A stretch of DNA of 41,001 nucleotides from JBBSJV01 sp038256935 (GTDB lineage Bacteria; Patescibacteriota; JACMRA01): the NCBI GenBank assembly GCA_038256935.1, contig JBBSJV010000002.1, forward strand, positions 1 to 41,001. The letters are read 5' to 3'. Positions 7,986 through 15,921 of the stretch are shown here, piece after piece. The notes below the pieces were generated by a model, which worked only from the letters and a program-made list of their open reading frames with translations, was not told the origin of the DNA and made no database searches. Every line of letters starts with the position of its first letter. The stretch's first letter is position 1. The translations under genes were made by a program, and so were the position numbers.

Positions 7986-8307
7986 GTAACAAACTTCATT
8001 ATTCCAATCTGCCTTTTAGGCAGATATTTCATTATTACGTTTGTTACTCCTCTACCCCACAAATCGACAGATTTGCGTGGTCCCCATTTTAAAAAACAAA
8101 AGCTACATCGCTACGTTTTTGCTCCTCTCCCCCACAAAATATGCATTTTGCAGGGACCCCGTTTCAATAATTTAAAACCACAATCTGCCCTTCAGGCAGA
8201 TATTTCATTTTGTACATAAATTTTTTATCTGCCCCACAAGTCGACAGATTTGCGTGGACCCCGTTTAAAAATTCCGTCACTACAATCTGCCTTTTAGGCA
8301 GATATTT
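7986..8307. repeat. Array of two alternating palindromic repeat modules
   Basis: A 320-base gene-free stretch built from two hairpin modules. Module A (ATCTGCC, short loop, GGCAGAT, then ATTT) occurs at 8007-8025, 8183-8201 and about 8285-8303. Module B (CCCCACAAATC-GACA-GATTTGCGTGG followed by a CCCC run) occurs at about 8056-8085, 8130-8160 and 8233-8262. The order is A-B-B-A-B-A. The middle B copy has changed arms (CAAAAT/ATTTTG) that still pair. The first A copy sits inside a larger stem, GTAACAAAC (7986-7994) with GTTTGTTAC (8039-8047). There is no cas gene and no regular spacer length. Confidence 0.8.
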
Positions 8308-8322
8308 TTCTCTAATCTTTTA

Positions 8323-8676
8323 TTATCCCTGCCACACTTCTATAGTTTTTGAATCGTATAATCCATTGAATAAAATTTTAACACAAATATTCAAACTATC
8401 TTCGTCTAAAGAATTTTGAAGATCCGTCAATTTTTTTACAAATGTATACAAATGATCGACATTTTGACTATAACTTAAATCAAAACTGCAAATAAAGCTA
8501 TTCCAAAATTTAGTATTATAAATGATGTCAGGGTTTAAATTGTATTCTTCTGATATGTTTTTTTTCAGTTTTTCAGTTTTTTTAAAATCAGTTTTATCAT
8601 CTAATGATAGTTCATAAAACATATTTACTATTATTACCTGAAAAAATGTTATGTCCGTTTCGTTAATTTTTACCAC
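8323..8676 (-). CDS. Small hypothetical protein
   Basis: A 117-residue protein I do not recognise. It is soluble by composition, acidic and Asn/Leu-rich, and probably mostly helical, without signal peptide, cysteine pairs or known motif. It stands alone between the palindrome array and the M23 peptidase gene, and is more AT-rich than its neighbours, which fits an accessory gene. The ATG at 8676 gives the longest frame; Met19 is an alternative start. The open frame is long enough in an AT-rich context to be more likely coding than not, but conservation would have to confirm it. Confidence 0.5.
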   Translation of the reverse strand: MVKINETDITFFQVIIVNMFYELSLDDKTDFKKTEKLKKNISEEYNLNPDIIYNTKFWNSFICSFDLSYSQNVDHLYTFVKKLTDLQNSLDEDSLNICVKILFNGLYDSKTIEVWQG

Positions 8677-8792
8677 ATTTTAACATATAATCGTATTTTT
8701 TATGTAAAAGATAATTTTGAAAACAATTATGTTTAGCTTTAAAAATATAAAGGTATTAACCGCATATACAATCTAAGAGTCACAATAAAATT

Positions 8793-8821
8793 TAGACATA
8801 ATTTTACTTTTTCTTTAACTT
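8793..8821 (+). promoter_or_regulatory. Candidate promoter of the M23 peptidase gene, leaderless geometry
   Basis: TAGACA (8793-8798), 17 bases, TAACTT (8816-8821). The expected transcript start lies at about 8828, directly at the ATG (8829). Both boxes are imperfect. Confidence 0.35.
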
Positions 8822-8828
8822 TGATTGT

Positions 8829-9488
8829 ATGCAATTTTCAAACCCTATTCGCCCGCCTGTTCGGATTTTGAAAAACGACAAGTTTGGACCTCGAAGCATT
8901 AATATTGGTAATACTGTTCACGGAGGTGTTGATCTTAGGCCCGTCTCAGATGATATTTTAGCCAGCCACGAGGGTGTTGTTGCTTTTTCTGGTAAAGATC
9001 AGTTTGGAGGACTATATATTGATATCACAAATGGTAATCAAAGGACTCGCTACCTACATAATCGGCAAAACTTAGTTTCTCTGAATCAAAAAGTGCAAAG
9101 AGGTCAACTCATTGGCTATATCGGAAATACTGGTAGATCCAGTGGTAGACATCTGCACTTTGAAACCTTTATTGATGGCAAAAGAATTGACCCCGAGTCA
9201 GTTGTGGATTTTAGCTTAGCTCCGTATATCAAACCAGCTCCTCAACAATCTCAACCTGCAGTGATTTCTGAATCTGTACCAGAACCTACGCCACCAGTTC
9301 AACCACCTGCAAAGACTGAATTTATCCATACCGTAAAAGCTGGAGAAACCTTAAGCGGGATTATAGCCAAGCATTACAAACTAAGATCTGCTACAAAAAT
9401 CCGTACCAAATACCTTGAAATTGCTAAGATTAATAATATATCTGATCCAAATAAGATCCGAGTTAAGCAAAAAATTAAGTTGCCATAA
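8829..9488 (+). CDS. M23 family metallopeptidase with C-terminal LysM domain
   Basis: A 219-residue peptidoglycan hydrolase-like protein. The M23 (LytM-type) zinc site is complete: HGGVD (His31, Asp35), His77 in RYLHN, and HLH (His108, His110). A Pro/Gln-rich linker (about 137-166) leads to one LysM domain (about 168-219) with the usual HTVKAGETLSGIIAKHY start. Such enzymes cut peptide cross-links of the wall, and LysM anchors them to glycan. There is no signal peptide from the ATG at 8829 and no upstream in-frame extension that would supply one, so export would need a non-classical route, or the protein acts on imported material. It is followed by the broken HIT-like gene. Confidence 0.9.
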   Translation: MQFSNPIRPPVRILKNDKFGPRSINIGNTVHGGVDLRPVSDDILASHEGVVAFSGKDQFGGLYIDITNGNQRTRYLHNRQNLVSLNQKVQRGQLIGYIGNTGRSSGRHLHFETFIDGKRIDPESVVDFSLAPYIKPAPQQSQPAVISESVPEPTPPVQPPAKTEFIHTVKAGETLSGIIAKHYKLRSATKIRTKYLEIAKINNISDPNKIRVKQKIKLP

Positions 9489-9585
9489 TTGCGTTTAGAA
9501 TAAGAATAATTGGTATTTTCACTGTTGATTATATTGACCAAATGACACTTTGACTTTAGTTTAAGATTATACATTAAGATTATTT

Positions 9586-10090
9586 GTGTCTTCAAAACTA
9601 TATAATTTACCACAAAAACTAACTAAAAGATTAATTATCATCACATTTTTAATATTCCTAGCTTTTACTCTTACTTTTTGGTTTGGAGTAGTAATAGGTA
9701 GCAAAGTACAACCCCGCTCAGTTTTGGCTTTGAATAAGTGCACAGATAATTGCTGGGAAATAAATGAGATGGCAGGGTTTGTGTCTTCAATTGGTATCAG
9801 TTTAAATGCTGAAGATGTATTTGATAGCAAACAAAATGATAATTGTTTTTCTCTGCAAATGGTAAATACTAGCCAAAGGGTGCATTTTGTTATGATTCCA
9901 AAAACTGATATTAAAGATCTTGGGGGACATTGACTATCAAAGATTTGATATAATTGAGGACTGTCTAAAACTAACTAGCGAGCATATTCAAGACCATGAT
10001 TTGAAAGAATACGTGTTTTCCTCAAACGGCCCAGATTACCAGCATGTCAGATACATCCACTTTCACTTAAAGGCCCTGAAGCAGAATTAA
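9586..10090 (+). pseudogene. Membrane-anchored HIT-like protein gene, frameshifted
   Basis: A GTG at 9586 opens a 115-codon frame with one membrane helix (about residues 17-40), a CxxxC pair (KCTDNCWEI), and the segment VHFVMIPKTDIKDLG, which is typical of the middle strand of HIT-domain nucleotide hydrolases. It stops at 9933. The following 52 codons in the +1 frame (9932-10090) continue the HIT fold exactly, with an NGPDYQHV segment and the C-terminal signature YIHFHLK. Joining the frames at the run of five G (9922-9926) restores one protein of about 167 residues. The first His of the HxHxH triad is Tyr; the other two are kept. The shift may be a sequencing error, a true mutation, or slippage at the G run. 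Confidence 0.75.
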
Positions 10091-10138
10091 ACATTTAATA
10101 GATTAGACAAAAAGAATTTTAAATAGCAGTACTTTGGT

Positions 10139-10144
10139 TATAAT
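10139..10144 (+). promoter_or_regulatory. -10 box that sets the start of the PH-like membrane protein
   Basis: A perfect TATAAT at 10139-10144 predicts transcript start near 10151, four bases before the ATG at 10155. It lies downstream of an alternative TTG start (10134), which makes the ATG the better choice. No good -35 box is seen. Confidence 0.5.
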
Positions 10145-10154
10145 ATTTAACCAT

Positions 10155-12623
10155 ATGAATATCCATAACCTCAAACCAAACCGATTGGCATATTTAGTAA
10201 TGAATTTAAAAAGTCTTATCTGGGTAAGTTTAATTGCCTTTGCCCTAATTATTTTATTTTTAGCTGTCCCGGAAGCTTCTATAGTTAGTCTTTTTATATT
10301 TGTTGTATGGGGTATATTCTCAGGGCTCACCGTTGGCTTTGAATATTCCAAATACCTTAAAGAAAATTACAGTTTTTCAAGCTCGAAGTTTGTAGCTAAA
10401 AAAGGGAGTATTTTTTCGGACTCATCTACTGAGCTAAAGCCTGAAAATATTACTCAAGTTTTGGTCTTCTCTAGTTTTCTTCAAAGGTGGTTATTTGATA
10501 CTGGAACTGTTGTTGTAAAAGCTGCTGGAAGTAGTGGAGATGAAGTGGTCATGAATAATATAGAAGCACCTGAGACAGTCTATGGTCAAGTAATTGAAAC
10601 TATGGAACAGGCTGGTTTTGTCTTGGATGAAAAAAAGCCTATAGCAAGTTTCAGGCCCGATCTAGCTGGGGTTTTATTGGGTTCTGTAAATTCTATTTTT
10701 TGGTATATTTTTGGCTTGGTTGCTTCAGGTATTTACCTAATTGAAAGTGTGGCTGATGGGATGATGTTAGTTAGTACTGAAAGCGTTTTTAACACTGTCT
10801 TTGCCTCATTTGTATTTTTAGGTATAGCCTTTAATTGTTTGAAATTAGTCATCGATCTTATTCATGAAATCAAAAGTGAATATATATTATACTCTGATAA
10901 GGTAGTTTTTGAGCAAAATTGGCTGAATAGATTTAGTGATCTTATTCCCCTTGAAAATGTAAGTGATAGTGAAACTAACCAGACGTTTTTGCAAAGAATA
11001 ATCGGAGTTAGTCATCTTACAATTAGTTGTCAGGGAGGTGAGAACGAAATAGTTTTAAGTAACTTGAGAAAAAGCCAAGAGTTTAAAGTTTTACTAAAAG
11101 AGGCTACTACAAAAGCTGAAAATAATCTGAATAAGAGCGTCAAAAAATCTATTAATAGAAATAAGGAATCCACAAGTGAAGAAACCTTAGTTGAAAGCAA
11201 GAAAACTGACTCTTCAACTTCTTCAAAACTTACAAAATCATTTGGTAATAGTTTTACTCAAAGCTTAGATATGGACTGGAAGAGAGTGATTGGTGGGGAT
11301 ATTTTTTGGATGATTTTAGTTTATGGCTTTGTCTTTATTATATTTGTTCCGATTGTATTATTATCAGAAGGGAATTTACTTGGGATACTATTTTTTATCG
11401 CTTTAGTCTTTATTATAAGTCTAATATTAATAATACTTCCTCGATTAATCCAAACACTTTGCACTAGTTTTTACATCAATGAAAAGTCCTTTGCTCAAGA
11501 GTTTGTCTTTTTAACAACTCGCAAAAAAGAATTTAGTCTTGAAAAAGTAACTGGAATTGAAATCACTAGAAATTGGTTTGATTTGGCTTTCAAAACTTGT
11601 AGTATCAATATCCAATCCATTGGGTCAAGTACAAATATTCGTTTTACAAGCGTGGCTTTCGAGCCAAATTTGATAGATCAAATACTTAGAAAAATAGGAA
11701 TAACAAAGCAAAAATTAGAAAGTGAATATAAGGCCGATTTTGGATTTGAAAACTTTTTCAAGAAAAATCTATTTGTGTGGATCTCATTTTTTGTATTGTG
11801 GCTACTATCGAGTCCAATTGCTTTGATTAGTTTATCCACCTTTGCAATAATTACAATCACTATTTTATTAACTATCTCGTTGATATTTGGAGTCCAATAT
11901 CTGTATTATAAGGATCATAAATTATCTTTGTATAGCAATTTTGTGGAATTTAGAGAAGGGTTAATCACCAAAAAACAAACCTTTACAACTTATTATAATG
12001 TCAAAAACATGATCTCCTCTCTTTACCCATTTAGTGATCACGGAAGCCTCACTGTGGACGTTGCAGGTGAGAGAGCGGGGGTTGCAAATAGCGGGGATGG
12101 ATCTATTGCAATAATGCCCTTTGCTTTTACTTTGAAATACTACCAAGGGCCAAGAATTCTTCACAACAAATTAGAAAATATTCTACTAAAACACCCATTT
12201 TTGCAAGACTCTAAACAACAACTCGCCGTTAATAATGATTTTGAATTTTCCATGCAAGAAAATGATTATAAGCCTTCAATTGGTATATATATTTTCTATC
12301 TAATTGTTTTTTCAGTGTTAATATTTCCATTATTAATCTTGCTTCCCTTTACATGCTATTGTTTAATATATTGGTTTAAAAAGGTATCTTATGTGGTTGG
12401 AAGTGACAGAGTAGAAAGCTATAGTGGAGTGTTTTTCAGAATGATTAATACCGTGCAATATAATCGAATCGATCACGTTACTAAACATCAAGGTTTTATT
12501 CAAAAGATATTTAATGTAGCAGATTTGGAAATTTACACAACCGGGAGTTCTAGAGCTGAGCTAGTATTTAGAAACGTAAAAGACTTTGATAAATTATTTA
12601 AAGAGCTAGAAAATAAATACTAA
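10155..12623 (+). CDS. Large membrane protein with five membrane-pair plus bacterial PH-like (YdbS/YdbT) units
   Basis: An 822-residue protein made of a repeated unit: a pair of membrane helices followed by a soluble bacterial PH-like domain of the YdbS/YdbT type. Helix pairs lie at about 22-63, 170-235, 379-432, 534-584 and 706-744. The PH-like segments lie at about 64-145, 240-320, 433-510, 585-690 and 745-822. Each shows the same pattern: a strand, xxGxF or similar, then a helix with Ile/Val-T/S-x-V, then FLQRIIGVSHL-like or FIQKIFNVADLEI-like and a final short helix. Known Bacillus YdbT has fewer units and, with YdbS, is linked to resistance to some antimicrobial peptides. Residues 320-365 are a Lys/Ser-rich linker. 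It lies five bases before proB. Confidence 0.75.
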   Translation: MNIHNLKPNRLAYLVMNLKSLIWVSLIAFALIILFLAVPEASIVSLFIFVVWGIFSGLTVGFEYSKYLKENYSFSSSKFVAKKGSIFSDSSTELKPENITQVLVFSSFLQRWLFDTGTVVVKAAGSSGDEVVMNNIEAPETVYGQVIETMEQAGFVLDEKKPIASFRPDLAGVLLGSVNSIFWYIFGLVASGIYLIESVADGMMLVSTESVFNTVFASFVFLGIAFNCLKLVIDLIHEIKSEYILYSDKVVFEQNWLNRFSDLIPLENVSDSETNQTFLQRIIGVSHLTISCQGGENEIVLSNLRKSQEFKVLLKEATTKAENNLNKSVKKSINRNKESTSEETLVESKKTDSSTSSKLTKSFGNSFTQSLDMDWKRVIGGDIFWMILVYGFVFIIFVPIVLLSEGNLLGILFFIALVFIISLILIILPRLIQTLCTSFYINEKSFAQEFVFLTTRKKEFSLEKVTGIEITRNWFDLAFKTCSINIQSIGSSTNIRFTSVAFEPNLIDQILRKIGITKQKLESEYKADFGFENFFKKNLFVWISFFVLWLLSSPIALISLSTFAIITITILLTISLIFGVQYLYYKDHKLSLYSNFVEFREGLITKKQTFTTYYNVKNMISSLYPFSDHGSLTVDVAGERAGVANSGDGSIAIMPFAFTLKYYQGPRILHNKLENILLKHPFLQDSKQQLAVNNDFEFSMQENDYKPSIGIYIFYLIVFSVLIFPLLILLPFTCYCLIYWFKKVSYVVGSDRVESYSGVFFRMINTVQYNRIDHVTKHQGFIQKIFNVADLEIYTTGSSRAELVFRNVKDFDKLFKELENKY

Positions 12624-12628
12624 AGAAT

Positions 12629-13702
12629 ATGACCTACTCTAAATCAGTAGTTATAAAGCTAGGTAGTCAGATCCTAACAGATAGTAAGGGCAAGATTGAT
12701 AATTTGCAGATTTCAAAATTAGTGGCTCAGATTGTAGAGCTTAGAAAAGCTGGAGTTTACGTTTATTTGGTTTCATCAGGTGCGGTAGCTGCAGGTAGGT
12801 CAATTTTTGATTTGGATACAAAAACTACTTTACCAGTCCAAGTACTAGCTTCTGTAGGACAATCAGAGCTTATCCAGCTGTATAAAACTTGGTTCACTCT
12901 TTTTGACATAAAGGTAGGTCAAGTTCTTGTAACCAAAGAAGATTTTCGAGATCGAAGACATTTTTTGAATTTAAAAGGAGCCTTTGGAGAGATGAAAAAA
13001 AATGATATTTTGCCTATCATCAATGAAAATGATGTGATCAGTATTCCTGATAAAACCTTTAGTGACAACGATGAATTAGCTTCATTGGTTGCAGCTATGA
13101 CAGATTGCCAGCAAGTGGTAATACTTAGCAGCATTGATGGGTTTTTTGATGGTGATCCAAAAGATGAGGACTCCAAAGTCATACCAACTGTAAACTTTGA
13201 CTCCAAAGATATCTATAAATACGTGCAAAAATCTAAATCAGAACTTGGTAGGGGTGGCATGGCAAGCAAATTAGAATCCAGCATGAAAAATGCCAATTTA
13301 GGAATAGAAACAATCATTGCTTCTGGGTTTGAAGAAAGAGTTTTGAACAGGATTTTGATCGATCAGGAATTTTTGGGAACTAAGTTTTTGGCAATGAAAA
13401 ATAGGAGTAGTAAGCGCAAATGGGTTGCACACAATCAAGGCTTTGAAAAAGGTTCAGTAGTCATTGACCAAGGAGCTGAAGAGATGCTGGCAAATCAACA
13501 AGCAATTAGCCTATTACCAGTTGGGATCAAGTCGGTGGAAGGAAAATTTGCAATAGGAGATATAGTTAAAATCTTAAATCACAAACTAGAGACAATTGGA
13601 TATGGAGTTTGTAAAATCAATTCAGAAAATCTGGATAAAATAAAAGGAGAAAAGAATCAGAAAGTCTTTATCCATTATGATGAGATGTATGTGATTGGGT
13701 AG
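12629..13702 (+). CDS. proB: Glutamate 5-kinase with C-terminal PUA domain
   Basis: A 357-residue enzyme, close to the usual 367, that phosphorylates glutamate at the gamma carboxylate with ATP, the first step of proline synthesis. The amino-acid kinase domain shows VIKLGSQIL at the N-terminus, VSSGAVAAG (about 48-56), INENDVIS and DNDELASLVA, and GRGGMASKLE. Residues about 275-357 form the PUA domain found in long ProB proteins. It follows the PH-like gene by five bases and is probably co-transcribed. No proA or proC is in the window, so the pathway context is missing. The next 60 bases contain a terminator-like repeat. Confidence 0.93.
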   Translation: MTYSKSVVIKLGSQILTDSKGKIDNLQISKLVAQIVELRKAGVYVYLVSSGAVAAGRSIFDLDTKTTLPVQVLASVGQSELIQLYKTWFTLFDIKVGQVLVTKEDFRDRRHFLNLKGAFGEMKKNDILPIINENDVISIPDKTFSDNDELASLVAAMTDCQQVVILSSIDGFFDGDPKDEDSKVIPTVNFDSKDIYKYVQKSKSELGRGGMASKLESSMKNANLGIETIIASGFEERVLNRILIDQEFLGTKFLAMKNRSSKRKWVAHNQGFEKGSVVIDQGAEEMLANQQAISLLPVGIKSVEGKFAIGDIVKILNHKLETIGYGVCKINSENLDKIKGEKNQKVFIHYDEMYVIG

Positions 13703-13762
13703 TATGGTAAAGTCCTATTCCATACCAGAGATATATAAATAATTTTGATTACAGAATGCGTG

Positions 13763-13838
13763 TGTCACCCTGAATTTATTTCAGGGTCTTTTGAGATATA
13801 AATTAGTATAAGATACTGAAACGAGTTCATTATGACAA
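13763..13838 (+). repeat. Dispersed two-hairpin repeat, probable terminator of the proB unit (copy 1)
   Basis: TGTCACCCTGAATTTATTTCAGGGTCT forms an 8-base stem (13767-13774 with 13780-13787) followed by CTTTT. Then AGATACTGAA-ACGAG-TTCATTATGACA forms a second, imperfect hairpin, in the opposite sense. A second copy lies at 34952-35027 after the DUF389 gene, and degenerate halves lie near 38579-38664. The placement after genes and the short T-run suggest termination. Confidence 0.7.
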
Positions 13839-14091
13839 ATAATTGTATACAAATAATTTGATATTTACAGATGCCACAAAAGTGTTGCGATTTTTAAACC
13901 CAGTTCGGCTCTGTAGGGCAAGTGTGGTCGTTTCCCCTACAGTGGGAATCAAGCCCTGTCACCATTGGGTCGGTTTGTTCCAGTTTGGAACAAGTCCAGC
14001 CTGTTCATGCTTAGCTATCGCATAGCACTTCTCTTAATCGACGCGCTGGCTTTTGCCGGTGGGCACTACAATATTATTCCACGAATCAAAA
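13839..14091 (+). other. GC-rich structured non-coding region upstream of dnaJ
   Basis: A stretch with clearly higher GC than its surroundings and several strong stems: CTGTAGGG/CCCTACAG (13911-13942), TGTTCCA-GTT-TGGAACA (13976-13992), GCTAT-CGC-ATAGC (14014-14026) and CTGGC-TTTT-GCCGG (14046-14059). Two short open frames across it look like chance. It runs straight into structured element copy 2. I see no CIRCE (HrcA) operator. It could be a non-coding RNA, a long leader, or the remains of repeats. Confidence 0.4.
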
Positions 14092-14161
14092 TGTCCCGAT
14101 CAAGTCGGGCCACTTCGTTTCGTTTACTTCATAAACTGGCACCCTGCCTCGCCGGCGGGCA
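14092..14161 (+). repeat. Structured dispersed element, copy 2 (upstream of dnaJ)
   Basis: Matches copy 1 over nearly its whole length. Hairpin one CCCGA-TCAAG-TCGGG (14095-14109) is identical. Hairpin two is GTTTA-CTTCA-TAAAC (14122-14136), in which the closing pair next to the loop has changed from C-G to A-T on both sides, keeping the stem. The GC-rich end CCTCGCCGGCGGGCA is the same, and a TTGACA box follows directly. Confidence 0.75.
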
Positions 14162-14190
14162 TTGACAAAAACTGGCAAATGGGCTTTTAT
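14162..14190 (+). promoter_or_regulatory. Candidate promoter of dnaJ at the end of the structured element
   Basis: Consensus TTGACA (14162-14167) followed after 17 bases by TTTTAT (14185-14190), with other T/A-rich alternatives nearby. Transcription would begin about six bases before the ATG at 14203. The geometry is the same as at the murG-like gene, where an element copy also ends at the -35 box. Confidence 0.4.
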
Positions 14191-14202
14191 ATTGCTAACA
14201 TT

Positions 14203-15318
14203 ATGGCTAAAGATTTGTATGAAGTATTGGGAGTATCAAAAGATGCTGATATAGCTGAAATTAAGAAAGCGTATAGAACCTTAGCGCACAAATATCATCC
14301 CGATAAAAACCCTGATGACAAAGAATCTGAAGCTAAATTTAAAGAGATTAATAGTGCCTATCAAGTCTTGGGAGATCCACAAAAGAGAGCTCAATATGAT
14401 CAGATGGGAAGTGTAGGAGGTCCTGGCGGCTTTGGAGGTTTTCCTGGAGGTGGTAGTAATCAGGGCTTTGATTTTAACTTCAACGGAGGAGGGTTTGAAG
14501 ATCTTAACGATGTCTTTGAGACTTTTTTTGGAGGATCTACTACAGGACGTTCTGGAGCCAGGGGTAAATCTAAAACAAGCAGAAGAAAAGGAATTGATAT
14601 CGAAATGGAATTACCACTAGATCTGGAAGAAGCAGCTATTGGTGTGGATAAGGAATTTGATCTCAAGCATAACGTAGGATGTGATCATTGCGGGGGTGAA
14701 GGAAATGAGCCAGGGACCAAATTCAAAACCTGTCCTACCTGTAAGGGTAATGGAAAAGTCTTTCAGAGGATGCAGACTTTTTTTGGTGTAGTGCAACAAG
14801 AGACAATTTGTCCAACTTGTGAAGGCCATGGAAAAGTATTTGAGAAAGCCTGTACTGTTTGCGCTGGCGATGGCTATAGAGTCAAAACAGAGACTGTAAA
14901 AGTCAAAATCCCAGCTGGGATTGATTCAGGGGATAGAATCAGAGTAACAGGTAAGGGTCAAGCTGGATATCGAGGTTCAGACGCTGGAGATTTGTATTTG
15001 CTGGTAGATATTAAAAAGCACTCCACTTTACAAAGAGATGGTCTAGATGTTTATACGGAAGTAAATGTGCCATATTTAGATGTATTACTGGGCTCTAGCG
15101 TAGATATTGATACTGTGTATGGAAAGATGGAAGTAAAGGTTCCTGAGCTTACAAAACCCGGTACTAAACTACGTATTAAAGGCAAGGGAATGCCAAAACT
15201 TAATAACCCAAGCCAAGTAGGTGATCAGTTTGTAAAGATCAATGTCAAGATGCCAAGCAAGCTAAAAAGAGAACAAATAGCCATTTTACAAAAGTTGAAA
15301 GGTGAGCTAAAATACTAG
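14203..15318 (+). CDS. dnaJ: Chaperone protein DnaJ
   Basis: A 371-residue type I J-protein that delivers unfolded clients to DnaK and stimulates its ATPase. The J domain covers residues 1-70 with HPD at 32-34. A Gly/Phe-rich region follows (about 72-112). The zinc-binding region has all four CxxCxGxG motifs (CDHCGGEG, CPTCKGNG, CPTCEGHG, CTVCAGDG). The C-terminal beta domains complete the usual length. The start at 14203 (MAKDLYEVLG) is chosen over the in-frame ATG at 14053, which would add 50 residues translated from the repeat. No dnaK or grpE lies nearby, so this copy is unlinked. The LspA-like gene follows 22 bases after. Confidence 0.97.
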   Translation: MAKDLYEVLGVSKDADIAEIKKAYRTLAHKYHPDKNPDDKESEAKFKEINSAYQVLGDPQKRAQYDQMGSVGGPGGFGGFPGGGSNQGFDFNFNGGGFEDLNDVFETFFGGSTTGRSGARGKSKTSRRKGIDIEMELPLDLEEAAIGVDKEFDLKHNVGCDHCGGEGNEPGTKFKTCPTCKGNGKVFQRMQTFFGVVQQETICPTCEGHGKVFEKACTVCAGDGYRVKTETVKVKIPAGIDSGDRIRVTGKGQAGYRGSDAGDLYLLVDIKKHSTLQRDGLDVYTEVNVPYLDVLLGSSVDIDTVYGKMEVKVPELTKPGTKLRIKGKGMPKLNNPSQVGDQFVKINVKMPSKLKREQIAILQKLKGELKY

Positions 15319-15340
15319 ATAATAGGACACTATTAGCTTA

Positions 15341-15784
15341 ATGCCTGACAAATATGCTTCTATATTGATGAGTTTGTATCATACTTTTGTGGTAGGCTGT
15401 ACTGTGCTTATAAATCTTAGTATATCATATTATATACGTGTCAGTGACATTGCCTACATTCCAAACACATCTCCAATTGGCTTTACTTTTGGTTATTTCT
15501 CTTCTATTTTAATTCTTATCATTGTTGCTTGGGTAATACATGAATTTGAGCTTAATCAAAAATATGCACTAGCTTCGATTATGATTTTAGGTGGATTGTT
15601 TAGCAATTTTAGCGAAAAATACCTGCTCGGCGCCGTGGCTGACTATATGACAATCGGCATCGGTACTATAAACTTAGCTGATATTATGATTTTTTTGGGA
15701 GTGGTACTTTTGAATTTACAAATTTGGTGGCCACAAAACACCTTGCTTGCTGAACTGGTCGATCCTACTGAGGCGTTAAGTTAG
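15341..15784 (+). CDS. Signal peptidase II (LspA)-like membrane protein
   Basis: A 147-residue protein with about four membrane helices. Its second half follows the lipoprotein signal peptidase pattern: GGLFSNFSEK (family G-G-x-x-x-N-x-x-D-R), GAVADY with a candidate catalytic Asp101, and INLAD with Asp114, then a last helix. LspA cleaves prolipoproteins after lipidation at the cytoplasmic membrane. The two aspartates are only 13 residues apart, against 18-19 in well-known enzymes, and the usual D-R after the Asn is S-E-K, so it is a divergent member and its activity is not assured. It lies 22 bases after dnaJ and is probably co-transcribed. Confidence 0.6.
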   Translation: MPDKYASILMSLYHTFVVGCTVLINLSISYYIRVSDIAYIPNTSPIGFTFGYFSSILILIIVAWVIHEFELNQKYALASIMILGGLFSNFSEKYLLGAVADYMTIGIGTINLADIMIFLGVVLLNLQIWWPQNTLLAELVDPTEALS

Positions 15785-15921
15785 TTTATTATTAATTTCA
15801 ACTACAGCTAATCCTAAAAACTTAATACTAAGACAAAACCTCCAAATTCCAATAATCGAGAATCTATCATAGTATCTTTTGTTTTATCTTCTTTATTGGT
15901 ATCCATTGTAGACTTTTAGAA

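Noticed and set aside
7986..8307. CRISPR array
   Set aside because: Repeats are palindromic, of two kinds, irregularly spaced and only three copies each, with no cas gene in the window.
7907..8830. Integrated element using tRNA-Trp as attachment site
   Set aside because: No repeat of the tRNA 3' end and no integrase gene are seen downstream.
10134..10154. TTG start for the PH-like membrane protein
   Set aside because: It lies upstream of the TATAAT at 10139-10144, so it would not be in the predicted transcript.
13843..14165. Two short plus-strand open frames upstream of dnaJ
   Set aside because: They overlap strong stems and repeats, have unlikely protein composition and no plausible start region.
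14053..14202. N-terminal extension of DnaJ from the upstream in-frame ATG
   Set aside because: The 50 extra residues are translated from structured element copy 2 and the family starts at MAKDLYEVLG (14203).
13703..14202. CIRCE (HrcA) heat-shock operator upstream of dnaJ
   Set aside because: No TTAGCACTC-N9-GAGTGCTAA-like inverted repeat is present.
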